Shown here piece after piece: positions 20,391 through 30,862 of a stretch of DNA of 52,006 nucleotides. Under the pieces are notes generated by a model. That model had not been told where the DNA came from and ran no database searches. It saw only the letters and a list, made by a program, of their open reading frames with translations. The stretch is from Aureobasidium sp. EXF-3400 (lineage: Eukaryota; Ascomycota; Dothideomycetes; Dothideales; Saccotheciaceae): assembly GCA_024195585.1 (NCBI GenBank), contig SWBL01000352.1:1-52006 (forward strand), given 5' to 3'. Position 1 is the first letter of the stretch. Every line of letters begins with the position of its first letter. The position numbers and the translations under genes were made by a program.

Positions 20391-22902
20391 ATGGAAACTC
20401 TGCCTGGAGTCGCTCCTCCGGAGCAGCAAAACACATATTTCTATGTCGGACAGCATGAGACGAAGAGGACTGTTCCTGTGACGACCGAATTGGGAAATCA
20501 GGCCCAAGATGCTGGCGTGAGTTTATCCCTCTATCTTGATTCCTGCTAGCAGTAGCTTGTGGTTTTTACTTCTGCTCGTTCAATGGCGCTACTTTGCCGC
20601 TTCGAAGAGAAAATGTCGTTCTCAGCATACCGGATCTTTCAACAAACGAACAAATATGTGAGACAGAACATGGCTAATTACAATAATAGTACGATATGAT
20701 GACTAGACCCATCACGTCTCCTGGATTCCAAGCACGAGTTCTGGCATTGGTAGATGCATACTTTGAGGCCGTCTCAGCATCTTCCAACGCAAATGCTGTT
20801 CCCTACCCTCTTGTGGCACCTCTGACACCTGAAGACACAAACCTGGTCCCGGATGAATACATTTCTACCATGATCTGCTGCACGAGTACCTGGATTGATC
20901 TTGCTTCTCCGGACCCTGTGATTGCCCACGTTTCTCGCCAGGTCTTCAACCATGAAGTCGCTTATGCTGCTTTCTGCGGTGTCAACAATATTATGATTCA
21001 AGGACCTAATCTGGAGACTTCGTCTGTGATAAGCCAGTACGCTAGAGCTATTTGGCACTCGCTTGAGGTTGGACCGTACATCAATCTGCAGATCTTGCTT
21101 CCCATGCAGCCTACCGAGAGCAAAGCAGCTGAGGATGGACTGAGTCTAGCTGGTCGTGCAAGAGACTCGTTCAAGACTCTCAAGTCAATCGCAACCGACG
21201 CACTCTGGTCGTGGGATACCTGGGATCTGATCAGATCGACCTGCAAGTACCACCCCAGATTGACCGTCGCTCTTGAGATCCCCCAAAAGCTGCCTTCTTC
21301 AGCTATCCAATCGCGCTGGTTCTCTGAATCCCTGCGTACTCTTATCATTCCCGAGTCTACCTTTGTGCAAAATGCAAAGGGCTTCCCTGTCTTGAACAAG
21401 CCCATCCAGGCTCTACTCACAAGGTACATGCGCCTCAAGACCATCCCCTGGATCATCCTCAGCGACGTCGGTCCCATCCCTGGCCAAGATCACCCTGGTA
21501 TGCCGGTCAACCTACCCGATAGATCAGCTTCTCCAGAGCTCCCTACCCCTGCTCAATCCAAGCGCAAACAGCAAACCCAAAAGCCCAAAGATTTGACACC
21601 ATACTTGAGCTACATCCGTCACCTTCAACGCACTCAACCTCCTCGTCCTATCATCGACCGCTTTGCTGCTGGATACCAGGATTACTTGCAATCACCTCTG
21701 CAGCCATTGACAGACAACCTCGAATCCATTACCTACGAGGTGTTTGAAAAAGACCCTATCAAGTACGAATGGTACGAGCGCGCTGTAGCCGCCGCCCTCA
21801 AGGACCTGCACAAGAAGTTGCAACGACCCATCGTTGTCGCAGTTGTCGGAGCCGGTCGTGGTCCCCTGGTCACTCGCTGTCTCAAAGCCTCTGTCAGCAC
21901 TGGTATCCCCGTCAAGCAATGGGCAGTCGAGAAGAACCCTAACGCCTATGTACTACTCCAACGCCGCAACGCCACCGACCCCCTCTGGAACAAGCGCGTC
22001 ACCGTCGTCAAGACGGACATGCGAGCCTGGAAAGGACCTCTCATCGACAACACACCCCAAAAAGTGGATATCCTTGTTTCAGAACTGCTCGGTAGTTTCG
22101 CAGACAACGAGTTGAGTCCCGAATGCTTGGATGGCGTGCAACATGTTTTGCACCCTGAGCATGGAGTCAGTGTTCCTACTTCGTATACTGCACACTTTAC
22201 ACCCATCGCCCATCCCAAGATTTATGCGGATTTGTTGGGCAGAAGTGGTGAAGATGCTCAGAAGTGGGAGTTGCCGTATGTGACTATGTTGCATCAATAC
22301 GATGACCTATGTCTGGACACCACTGGAACTCCTGACATCCAAACTGCGTGGGAGTTTACTCATCCTCTTCCTGAGACCATCATTGCACAATCAAATCTTC
22401 GCAGAGGAGGCAGTGTGCAAGCAGGAGGAAGCGGTATGGTCGGCGGCGATGGCTGGAACGAACACAACGCCCGATTCTGCCACTTGAGATTTACTGCTTC
22501 TACACGCGGTGTGTGTCACGGTTTGGGAGGTTACTTCGAGACCGTATTATACGTCCCTCAAGACAAGACCAAGAAACCTATCGAGTTGAGTATCAACCCC
22601 AACACCATGGAAGCCAAGAGCAAAGACATGATTTCTTGGTTCCCGATTTTCTTCCCCTTGAAGGTATGTCTCTTACCCTCGCTTCTTTCCCCTCTGATCT
22701 TTTACTAATTGTGTCTTGAAAACAGACTCCTATTACCATCCCCACAGGCGCAGAAATCGAAGTTTCCATGTGGCGCCAAACCGACGACAGAAAGGTGTGG
22801 TACGAATGGCAAGTTGAAGTGTTTGCCTCTCTCAACGGAACACGTCAACGTGTTGCTAGCAGTGACTTGCATTCATCCATCAAGAATGGATGCTTGATGT
22901 AG
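20391..22902 (+). CDS. skb1: Type II protein arginine methyltransferase (PRMT5/Skb1/Hsl7)
   Basis: Exons are 20391-20516, 20690-22663 and 22726-22902, giving 758 aa. The enzyme makes symmetric dimethylarginine on histones, Sm proteins and others. The first exon is easy to miss: it reads YFYVGQHETKRTVP, a hallmark of the fungal PRMT5 N-terminus, and splices in phase 0 through a 173-nt intron to YDMMTRPITSP. A TIM-barrel-like domain follows to about residue 330. The S-adenosylmethionine site VVAVVGAGRGPLV begins at residue 424. The catalytic double-Glu loop SELLGSFADNELSPECLDG begins at about 506. The beta-barrel ends with the C-terminal WYEWQVEVF and terminates NGCLM. Starting at the ATG in exon 2 would lose the N-terminal motif. 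Confidence 0.93.
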
Positions 22903-23550
22903 AACAGAAGAAGTGAAGTTTTATTGGGCAGATGGCATGGCAGAAAGTTGGAATGTCGGATTGGCTGAGAAGGAGTCAAAGCAGTAAGAGTGGAAGCAAA
23001 AGATCAGCATCAAAGCATTGGCATTGGTAAAAATATGGAGTTTTGTTTTTGGACGATTCTCATCTCTTGGTTTTCCTTGTGTGATGGTGCAATTCGTTTG
23101 TGGTAATGCTTGGTCTAGAAGATTATGCATAGGCTTGGGCCTTGGAGACTGAAAAACCTTCTAAGCAGGATCGAGTGTTCCAGAAGCTCCCATTGGAACT
23201 TTGACAATATGTGTTGACGTGTTTGAGGTCTCTTCATGGCTTCATTCAGCACTCTTACGAAAAGATGCAGATACTCCAATGCAGCTCCAGGACATCTCAC
23301 AAGCACTTTCGAGAATGAGAAGAAGACGTAGGAAATTTGTTGAAAGTCTGAGAATGGCTTCGCGGATAAATACAACAGAAGAAGGATACGATATACTACA
23401 AGAGCGGCTTCTTTTTTTCAAGGTCTCAGATTCTGGGTGGTTCGTCAAATGTGGAGCTGTTGATACAAGTATATGCGTAGAATGTGGTTTTTTGAGGTGG
23501 ATCGTCGAGAGAGAAGGAGGAGGAGGAGGTTGTCAGGGGTATCATGTAGT
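22903..23550. other. 3' flanks of PRMT5 and HSP10 (convergent)
   Basis: The two genes face each other here. The stretch holds their 3' UTRs. A 130-codon plus-strand frame (23201-23593) has no domain, is antisense to the last HSP10 exon and was not accepted. Confidence 0.5.
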
Positions 23551-23992
23551 TTACTCGTTGATCTTAGCAAGAAGCCTGTTTGTCGTTCATTAGCAATCCC
23601 ATCCTCTGTCTTCTTTTGTCTTCTGGATTCAACTCACTCGTGATCGCGGAAGAGCGAGTACTCGTTCTCGCCGACCTTGATGGGCGAACCACCGAACTGG
23701 GGGATCAAGACCTTGTCGCCGACCTGGACGGAGGGAGCAATGCGCTTGCCATCACGGTCGAGGGCACCGGGGCCAACGGCGAGAACCTTGGCCTCGTTGA
23801 GCTCCTTGACGGCAGACTCGGGGAGGAAGATGCCACCGGCGGTCTTGGTCTCGGCCTTGATGCGCTGGACCAGGATGCGGTCGAGCAGGGGAACGAGCGA
23901 CTTGACGGACTTGGCGGCGATGGTGGACTGAGGGTTGTGTTAGCTGCGTGGTTTGCGCACGAGGTTGTTGGGCTGTAGGTAAAGCATACCAT
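23551..23992 (-). CDS. hsp10: Mitochondrial 10-kDa chaperonin HSP10 (GroES type)
   Basis: Exons are 23992-23990 (only the ATG), 23927-23638 and 23575-23551, giving 105 aa. HSP10 forms the lid of the Hsp60 folding chamber in the mitochondrial matrix. The sequence reads KSLVPLLDRILVQRIK, GGIFLPESAVKELNEAKVLAVGPG, GDKVLIPQFGG and YSLFRDHELLAKINE, which is complete for the family. The mobile loop is the TKTAGGIFLPE part. The first coding exon is just the start codon, followed at once by a 62-nt intron. The last exon adds only eight residues and the stop. The gene shares a 204-bp divergent promoter with the WD40 gene; that promoter holds a perfect heat-shock element. Confidence 0.96.
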
Positions 23993-24080
23993 TTTGACGG
24001 AGGAAGCTTGCGACAAAGAGTTCTGGCAAGGAGAAGTGTGTAAGAGATGCGATGCAGTGGTTGATGTATTGCTGTCGGTG

Positions 24081-24093
24081 GAAAATTCCAGAA
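24081..24093. promoter_or_regulatory. Heat-shock element (three perfect units)
   Basis: GAA-aa-TTC-ca-GAA is a perfect three-unit HSE (nGAAnnTTCnnGAAn), the binding site of trimeric heat-shock factor Hsf1. It lies 89 bases upstream of the HSP10 ATG and 104 bases upstream of the WD40 gene's ATG. Control of HSP10 is the obvious expectation; control of the partner gene is inference only. Confidence 0.75.
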
Positions 24094-24196
24094 GCGACAG
24101 CGCTGTCGATTCACCTCGGCCGGGGGTTTGACGCGGTCAAAGCTCCTGTATCCAGAACCCTTCCGCCCTTCCGTTTTCCTTCAAAAACATCAACTC

Positions 24197-25733
24197 ATGG
24201 CCCAAGACATTGCTACGGCTGAGACACAGCAGAAGTTGCGATGCGTTGCTTCAACAGGCGACACATATCGCTGCACTGTCGACGAGGCGCATCCAGGCTG
24301 GGCTGAACAGACTCGCGGCCTTGCGACACGCGCAGACAAGAACGAGAGTAATTGTTTCCGTCACGCTCTTTTGTCGGCAGATGGCACCGCTGTAGTCACG
24401 TACAATGAGGACCTCATTCTAAGAACTTTTGCAGTGTAAGGATTGTTGAACATGCCTTTTTCCAGTTTCTCTATTCTTTGCTTCTACCGTCTCAATGACT
24501 CTCTCTAGCTAACCTTTGCAAGTCCGCTGGCACACTCAGACACAGAGCCTGCTCAACTAACACCATACTGTTCCGCTCCATCGCCTTCAAAACTCACCTC
24601 GCTCGCTCTTCATCCTGCCTTCGATGTCACCAACCCTGCGACTACCCTGCTCTTGACCTCTCAACCAGACTTACCCATACGTCTGACCAACGCCCTCGAT
24701 TTTGCATACATTCACGCATCCTACACATGGCAGAACCCTCTGACCGAAGCATACATCGCCCCCTCGTCTCTTCTCTTTGTAGACAACAACCATTTTGTTG
24801 CAGGCGCAAAAGACTCTCTTGCTGTATTCAATATCCACAACCAAGACGCTCCCATCTTTGAATGTCCGACGAGAAAAGGCCGCAAGGCAAGGAAGCTCTA
24901 TGGAGCCGATAACGCTGGCATTGGTGGTATCGTGTCTTCTTTGGCTTTGTCAAGTGACAATATCCTGGCTGCAGGTACCTACAACCGTCAAGTAGGTTTG
25001 TTCGACAATGCTGGCCAAGGAGAGACTGTAGCTGCATTCGATTTGAGTTACAATGATGCCGACGACAAGCTACTCAAGGGGAATGGCGTTAGCCAGCTTG
25101 CTTGGAGTCCATGTGGGAATTACCTCTTTGTCGCCGAACGCCAAAGTGACTCCCTGTTGGTCTACGATATCAGACACACTGGACAGCGTCTGAGTTATCT
25201 CTCTGGTCGAAACGCTCTTACCACGCTGAAGCTTTCCTTCGACTTCGCGAGCGATACGAACGGTAAAATCGACATTTGGGCAGGTGGTACGGATGGTAAG
25301 GTCAGAGCCTGGCGAGACGTCACAAGCAGGGAAGGCCGCATAGAGCCGGATCTTGCACTGCATGCAAGTCGTGGTGAGCATGTCTCTTTCTGATCATGTC
25401 ATACCTATACTGATGATCAGTACAGCTGCCGTCAGCAACACTATACTGAGCCGTCGTGAACCAATGCTCATAACAACGTCTGGTCAACGTCGTGACCCGA
25501 GTGATCTCGTAGGCTTGAACGATTTCAATTCAGATTCAGATTCAAGCTCCTCAGAGAGCAATTCAGATAGCGATGGATCCGAGTCAGACGAGGAGCACGA
25601 AGAAGGCGGTCGCCAGGGCCAGGAAGCTCAAGCTGAGACGCCGGCCTCGGGCATCACCTCAAATGTGGCTGTCGAAGATCCTTGGCGAGGACCCGCTTTT
25701 GACAATGTGCTGTCCTTTTGGCAGATCGTGTGA
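24197..25733 (+). CDS. WD40 protein, WRAP53/TCAB1 (SWT21)-like
   Basis: Exons are 24197-24435, 24523-25373 and 25426-25733, giving 465 aa. The text reads CFRHALLSADGTAVVTYNEDLILRTF, then ASYTWQNPLTEAYIAPSSLLF, GIVSSLALSSDNILAAGTYNRQVGLFD, VSQLAWSPCGNYLFVAERQSDSLLVYD and LSYLSGRN. This layout is that of the WRAP53/TCAB1 family of WD40 beta-propellers, whose budding-yeast member is Swt21. In animals the family guides small Cajal-body RNAs and telomerase; in yeast Swt21 is linked to splicing. The role here is taken from the family. An acidic Ser/Asp/Glu tract (about residues 390-430) precedes the last blade. The start at 24197 was preferred over an in-frame upstream ATG at 24128, because the family text begins after it. 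Confidence 0.82.
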
Positions 25734-26871
25734 AGGAGAAGCATACCAGATTTCGTAGACCTCAATGATGAATTGACGAGTATAAGAAACAAGACATGAA
25801 GAGTCCATCAAGCCAAGAGAGGCTCCAGACGAAAGCCAAAAATACAATTCAGGGAGCGGGCAACGCATCCGACACCTTGATGTTGTGAGGAGCGTGTGAG
25901 GAGAAGGTTTTGGCTTACAAATGAGAGCTCCTCCGCATCCTGAACGGCATCTAGGCCTAAAAGTCACTGTTACTCCGACCATCAACTTTTGAAGCAAGTC
26001 TATGCGAGTATTGCTCCACAGAGACAACACGTGCCATCTGGGCAATCCTTTGCAAGATAACAAAACGGACAAAGCCATCTTCCACAGATCCGAGTTCCCA
26101 GCGATTGGGATATGCAAGATGGCGGTGATGGACTCGAAGGATTTAATGCCAAGACGTGGTGGGAGTCGGTCCTGCGGAATCCCACCGCAAGGGTCTTTTC
26201 GAGATGCGGAGATTGAGGGAGAGCTCTGAGGATCGGGGAGGGGTGTGACGGAGGGGCTAATAAAGGACAGACAGAGGAGGTATCCCGAGGCTCCGATTGA
26301 CCACTTAGACTGTGATATTGACCACCTTTCGTAATAATATCTGGCAGCTCTTGCCTCGGAGGCAACTAACCCGAGCAGTTTCGACGCACTGACACCGTTC
26401 AATATCTTGAGGCCATGCTTGCGAGAAACAATCACAATAGATTCTTGTGTTCGGAAGGAGCACTAATAGCTCAAGGAGCAACGGAAGTCGACTGACGATT
26501 GCAGTAGCTACCAACATGTGGTGGCTGAATCAAGCGTCTTTTGGTTGTTGCTCAGGCATGGTCTATCGTTCCTTCCCCGGAAGAGAACAGCGCGCGGGGT
26601 AGCTGCCGCCTCTTGCCCCGCCTAACCAAACACACTCCGCGAGTCCGAGGTCTTGCGGTCGCCTATCATCTCCAATCCTCCTCCCAATGAGGCAAGGCCC
26701 ACTCGAGGACGAGTGGAGATTGGTTTGGTGGACCCAGAAAGTGTGAAGCTTGCAGAGGTGAACACGTTGAGTACAAATACCTTGATCGAGTCCGCCTCTC
26801 TCTTGCTCACCTGTTCCTCTCCTCTATTGTTTTTTTGTGTTTGAGATACCCCACATATATATTTCACAATC
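25734..26871. other. Intergenic, promoter region of the aldehyde dehydrogenase gene
   Basis: Open frames here (for example minus-strand 25659-26435) have no domain and overlap the end of the WD40 gene. The right half is GC-box bearing and pyrimidine-rich, as in promoters of well-expressed fungal genes; TATA-like ACATATATAT lies just before the ATG. Confidence 0.5.
26594..26621. promoter_or_regulatory. Inverted pair of GCGGGG boxes
   Basis: GCGGGG occurs at 26594-26599 and, on the other strand, at 26616-26621, about 250-280 bases before the aldehyde dehydrogenase ATG. The motif fits SYGGRG, the site of the carbon-catabolite repressor CreA/Cre1, which controls aldehyde dehydrogenase genes in Aspergillus. 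Other zinc-finger factors bind similar GC boxes, so the assignment is tentative. Confidence 0.3.
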
Positions 26872-28529
26872 ATGTCTACATCAGTTCAACTCGAGACCCC
26901 ATCTGCGGGCAAATACGAGCAGCCCACTGGTCTGTTCATCAACAACGAGTTCGTCAAGGGTGTTGATGGCAAGACTTTTGAGGTCATCAACCCCTCGAAC
27001 GAAAAGGTTATCTGCTCGGTCCACGAGGCCAGTGAGAAGGATGTCGACATTGCTGTTGCCGCTGCCCGCAAGGCTTTTGAGGGTGACTGGCGCAAGGTTA
27101 CTCCTGGTGACCGTGGCAAGCTTCTCGTCAAGCTTGCTGACCTTTTCGATCAACACTCGGACAAGCTCGCCGCCATCGAGGCCCTCGACAACGGCAAAGC
27201 TTTCACAATGGCAAAGGGTGACATTGGTGCTGCTTCTGGCTGCTTGAGATACTACGGTGGTTGGGCAGACAAGATCGAGGGTAAGGTTGTCGACACCAGC
27301 CCTGACACTTTCAACTACATCAAGAAGGAGCCTGTAAGTTATGACTTAATCCGGTCACTCGGTTGAAACTGACAAGTCTGCTAGATTGGTGTTTGTGGTC
27401 AAATCATCCCCTGGAACTTCCCCATCCTCATGTGGGCATGGAAGATTGGTCCCGCCGTTGCTTGCGGTAACACGGTTGTCATCAAGACCGCCGAGCAGAC
27501 TCCTCTGTCTGCTCTCTACGCTGCCACCCTGATCAAGGAAGCCGGCTTCCCTCCCGGTGTTGTCAACGTCATCTCTGGCTTCGGAAAGATTGCTGGTGCC
27601 GCCATTGCCTCGCACATGGATGTTGACAAGGTTGCCTTCACTGGCTCCACAGTCGTTGGAAGACAAATCATGAAGGCCGCTGCTGGCAGCAACCTGAAGA
27701 AGGTCACCCTCGAGCTTGGTGGCAAGTCTCCCAACATTGTCTTTGACGATGCCGACATTGACAACGCCATCTCATGGGTCAACTTTGGTATCTTCTTCAA
27801 CCACGGCCAGTGCTGCTGTGCTGGTTCAAGAGTCTACGTCCAGGAGGGTATCTACGACAAGTTCGTCCAGCGCTTCAAGGAGCGTGCTCAGAAGAACGTT
27901 GTTGGTGACCCCTTCGCTGCCGACACCTTCCAGGGTCCTCAGGTCTCGCAACTCCAGTTCGACAGAATTATGGGGTATGTATCTTCTACTCGCCCTTGAC
28001 GTACAAAGACAGCATGCTAACACTCGACAGTTACATCAAGGCCGGTCAAGACGAGGGTGCCACCGTCGTCACTGGTGGTAAGCGCAAGGGTAACGAGGGT
28101 TACTTCATCGAGCCCACCATCTTCGCCGACGTCAAGGACGACATGTCCATCATGCAAGAAGAGATCTTCGGTCCCGTCTGCTCGATTGCCAAGTTCAAGA
28201 CCAAGGAGGACGCCATCCGCGTTGGCAACAACACCACATACGGTCTTGCCGCTGCCGTCCACACATCCAACCTCAACACCGCCATTGAGGTTTCCAACGC
28301 TCTCAAGGCTGGTACCGTCTGGGTCAACACATACAACACTCTTCACTGGCAGCTTCCCTTCGGTGGCTTCAAGGCTTCGGTATGTGTAACCTTCGATATC
28401 TTTCCCACATGAAACATAGCTAACTGTATTGCTTAGGGTATTGGCCGTGAGCTTGGTGAGGCTGCTCTTGACAACTACCTCCAGACCAAGACCGTCAGCA
28501 TCAGACTTGGTGATGCCATGTTCGGTTAA
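26872..28529 (+). CDS. NAD(P)+-dependent aldehyde dehydrogenase (ALDH1/2 type)
   Basis: Exons are 26872-27333, 27385-27974, 28031-28379 and 28437-28529, giving 497 aa, the usual length. It oxidises aldehydes such as acetaldehyde to acids. The cofactor-binding motif [12 protein letters not shown] is present. The general-base Glu is in [11 protein letters not shown] (residue 264), and the catalytic Cys lies in [11 protein letters not shown] (about residue 298). EEIFGPV and [15 protein letters not shown] complete the C-terminal part. The sequence resembles the cytosolic AldA group used in ethanol catabolism; no mitochondrial targeting peptide is evident. Codon use is strongly biased to C-ending codons (AAG, GTC, ATC), a sign of high expression. 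Confidence 0.95.
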
Positions 28530-29321
28530 ACTAATCATATGTTGACGATGAGAGTGTGAACGTTTTCTAATGACTTCGGGCTTTAAGTAGCTATCTTACG
28601 ATTCAACTGTATCTATCTATTCTGAACAATTTTTTCTTGACTCCAATTTGTTATGGACTTAAGGTGTCTCTCTCGTGATGCTTCGTCAGTGATATGATAT
28701 ATTCTTATGATGCATTTGACCATCAGATTATGTTTCATTGCTGTATGATCGCAAAGCATATTAAATGAATGTTGCCAGTACATCACTTGATAGCAGTGAA
28801 CCACTTTCCACCTTCCCTTGACCACTATATAAACCTTTCTCTCTCCTCAATATTATAGACAACTCCACTGGCAATGGTCACCAGAAAGGATCACACCACT
28901 GGCCTTCCTTAATGGTACAGGCCATGAAAATGTATACGACATGTCGATAAACGTGTTCTTCGCCAATGCAAGGCCCGCCGACATCATGGGAACGCTTCGG
29001 GTATCGTTCCGTTAGCTCAATGGTGTATCGTCCCAGGATATCGAGCTTAGGATGGATGTCTGGCATGAAGGACTATTGAGCAATCGACGCTTGGGAGGCG
29101 ATGAATCCCATTGAAAGAGTTTGGGAGCCCAGGGCTTGTGTCTATATAAACGACACAGGCTCGACGCAGCAAAGTAAGAAGCCTTCATGAGTTGCAACAA
29201 AGAACTTTCTCGTCACAAGTCTTGATTAGGAATATAGCATGTCAGTCAGGAACTCAGGGTGCCCCTGGCATTAAACTTCTATTGTGACAAGTTTCTCTTC
29301 TCCATCAGATGCTCTACACCA
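28530..29321. other. Intergenic with two TATA-like boxes, no clear gene
   Basis: Well-formed TATATAAA elements stand at about 28824-28831 and 29141-29150 but lead into no convincing gene on the plus strand. A minus-strand frame of 62 codons (28878-29066) looks faintly protein-like (DVGGPCIGEEHVYRHVVYIF). A second minus-strand frame (29012-29200) overlaps its upstream end, and I found no splice joining them. A small or non-coding transcript is possible. Confidence 0.3.
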
Positions 29322-30251
29322 TCAATGCTTGCCAACAAACCCCAAAACCTGCTCTACAAAACTTTCCGGGTTTTCTTCTGCACACCAATGCCCCGTGCCC
29401 TCTACCTTTGCCAAAGTAACATCTTGATACATCTCTTCAGCTTGTTTCTCCGCAATCTCAATCATAAAACTCAATCCACCCCATAGTGCACAACAAGGAA
29501 CCTTTGATTTTCCCTCTTGCTCCAAGATTTTCTTATTGTCTTCGTGATCTTGGTGGAAAGCACGGTAGACATCAAAGCCTGCTCTCATAGCTCCAGGTTG
29601 CGCGAATTGAGCTGCGTAAATATCTGTGTCGACAGCAGAGATGGCAGAGGGATGTTGAGTCAATCTATCGTAGAAGGATTTCAGGTATTGTCTTTCTTTG
29701 CCTTGGGTAAGCAGCTCCGGCACATCAATCTGTTGATGAAAGACAAAATGCCAAAGCCCTCCATATGTATTCTCCGCAACGTAATCTGCGTAAAGAGATG
29801 TTCCTGGCAAAGGACATTCTCCCCAAGATACCGAAGCTGTGGAAGAAGGGAATTGGACAGCATAGGCGTGAGCCACCATACCCCCAATGTCGTGGCCTAC
29901 GACGTGGATTTTGTCTTTGATGTTGAGGTGCGAGGTGATGAGGTTGTGTAGATCTTTGGCCATGGTAAGTTTGTCGTAGCCATCTCTGGGACGGGAACTT
30001 TCTCCTGCGCCGCGGTAGTCGGGTGCGATGACTGTGTATCCAGCATCTGCGAGTGGCGTAATGACGTGGCGGAATTGATAAGATATTTGTGGGAAGCCGT
30101 GGATGAGAAGGATAGTTCCTTTGGACTTTTGATTTGAAGGAGGAGAGCAGGATAGATAGTGTATAGAGACTTCTGTAGGAGTGGATGGCTTTCCAGATAG
30201 CAATTGGCGCTTGGAAGTCCAACGGGAAGAGTCAAAAGTACGTGCTGCCAT
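29322..30251 (-). CDS. Alpha/beta hydrolase, epoxide-hydrolase/haloalkane-dehalogenase-like
   Basis: This is a single exon of 309 aa. The fold shows the oxyanion motif HGFPQ, DYRGAGESSRP, the nucleophile elbow VVGHDIGG (Asp at about residue 121) and the catalytic His in VEGTGHWCAEENPE near the C-terminus. An Asp nucleophile points to the epoxide hydrolase/dehalogenase branch rather than to Ser esterases. No signal peptide is seen, so it is probably cytosolic. The substrate is unknown; such enzymes detoxify epoxides or act in secondary metabolism. An in-frame ATG 12 codons upstream (30287) is an alternative start. The promoter holds a cluster of AGCGTCA elements. Confidence 0.88.
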   Translation of the reverse strand: MAARTFDSSRWTSKRQLLSGKPSTPTEVSIHYLSCSPPSNQKSKGTILLIHGFPQISYQFRHVITPLADAGYTVIAPDYRGAGESSRPRDGYDKLTMAKDLHNLITSHLNIKDKIHVVGHDIGGMVAHAYAVQFPSSTASVSWGECPLPGTSLYADYVAENTYGGLWHFVFHQQIDVPELLTQGKERQYLKSFYDRLTQHPSAISAVDTDIYAAQFAQPGAMRAGFDVYRAFHQDHEDNKKILEQEGKSKVPCCALWGGLSFMIEIAEKQAEEMYQDVTLAKVEGTGHWCAEENPESFVEQVLGFVGKH

Positions 30252-30378
30252 GATTATTCTCTTGATATCGTGCGAAGAATTCAGCAAGGACTATGGATTG
30301 ATTGTGCTGAAAAGACGAGCTCTGAGAGCTTAAATCTACGAAGTGTAGTTCTAGTTGCACTGGTCGTTTGTCATCAAG

Positions 30379-30465
30379 AGCGTCATGTTCAGCGTCACCT
30401 TCAGCGTCACCATCCTCTCTCTTTGAGCGTCACCGCACATATCTTCAGTGTCACCTTCAGCGTCA
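30379..30465. promoter_or_regulatory. Cluster of AGCGTCA elements, possible bZIP sites
   Basis: AGCGTCA (TGACGCT on the gene's strand) occurs at 30379, 30391, 30403, 30426 and 30459, with a one-base variant AGTGTCA at 30447. Spacings are 12, 12, 23, 21 and 12. All lie 128-214 bases upstream of the minus-strand hydrolase ATG. TGACG is the core half-site of CRE/AP-1-type bZIP factors, including stress regulators of fungi. Part of the cluster is also an imperfect 12-bp tandem repeat, TTCAGCGTCACC. Confidence 0.5.
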
Positions 30466-30517
30466 CCTTGCTTGCGCCTTCGAGAATTACTAAACATGAC
30501 AATCAACCATAGGGCGT

Positions 30518-30564
30518 GTTCAGAAACGTCGCCTTACTCCTCTTGATACGACGTCATTCTGAAC
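30518..30564. repeat. Inverted repeat with CRE-like core
   Basis: The arms GTTCAGAAACGTCG (30518-30531) and CGACGTCATTCTGAAC (30549-30564) pair perfectly over 8 and 6 bases, apart from two unpaired bases in the right arm, around a 17-base spacer. The right arm contains GACGTCA, close to a full CRE. It may be a dimeric regulator site, a small hairpin or a decayed mobile-element end. No target-site duplication was identified. Confidence 0.5.
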
Positions 30565-30766
30565 GAACTCTGTATGCTCGGCGAGCGGGGCGCTTGTGAA
30601 GCTATTTATTCTCTATAGCGGAAGAGCCCAATGTGGATAGCTGCTCGCCCGGCCAGTGATGCACTCGCATAAGTTTTCAGTAATCACAAAATGGCAAAAA
30701 GAGAGACTTTCATGCCATCTGATTTTCTCTCAGCACAATGAGATGAGCCGAAAGCAAAAAGAAGAA

Positions 30767-30862
30767 TTCCGACACGGGGAATTGAACCCCGGCCTCCTCG
30801 GACCTGATCGTTCTTTCGAACTGTTTGAGAGCGAGAAATCCTAGCCACTAGACCATATCGGA
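30767..30862 (-). tRNA. tRNA-Glu (CTC) with a 24-nt intron
   Basis: The acceptor arms TCCGATA and TGTCGGA pair over seven bases, with A as discriminator. The D arm starts GTCTAGTGGCTAGGAT. The anticodon stem is TCTCG/CGAGG, and the loop is CTCTCA-C with anticodon CTC. The T arm is CGGGG-TTCAATT-CCCCG. Without the insert the RNA is 72 nt. The insert sits after position 37, where eukaryotic nuclear tRNA introns belong. It contains a GTTC-GAAA-GAAC hairpin. Confidence 0.92.

Noticed and set aside
25659..26435. 258-codon minus-strand frame
   Set aside because: It overlaps the end of the WD40 gene, lacks any motif and has no plausible splice partners.
28017..28538. 173-codon minus-strand frame
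   Set aside because: It is the antisense shadow of the aldehyde dehydrogenase exons.
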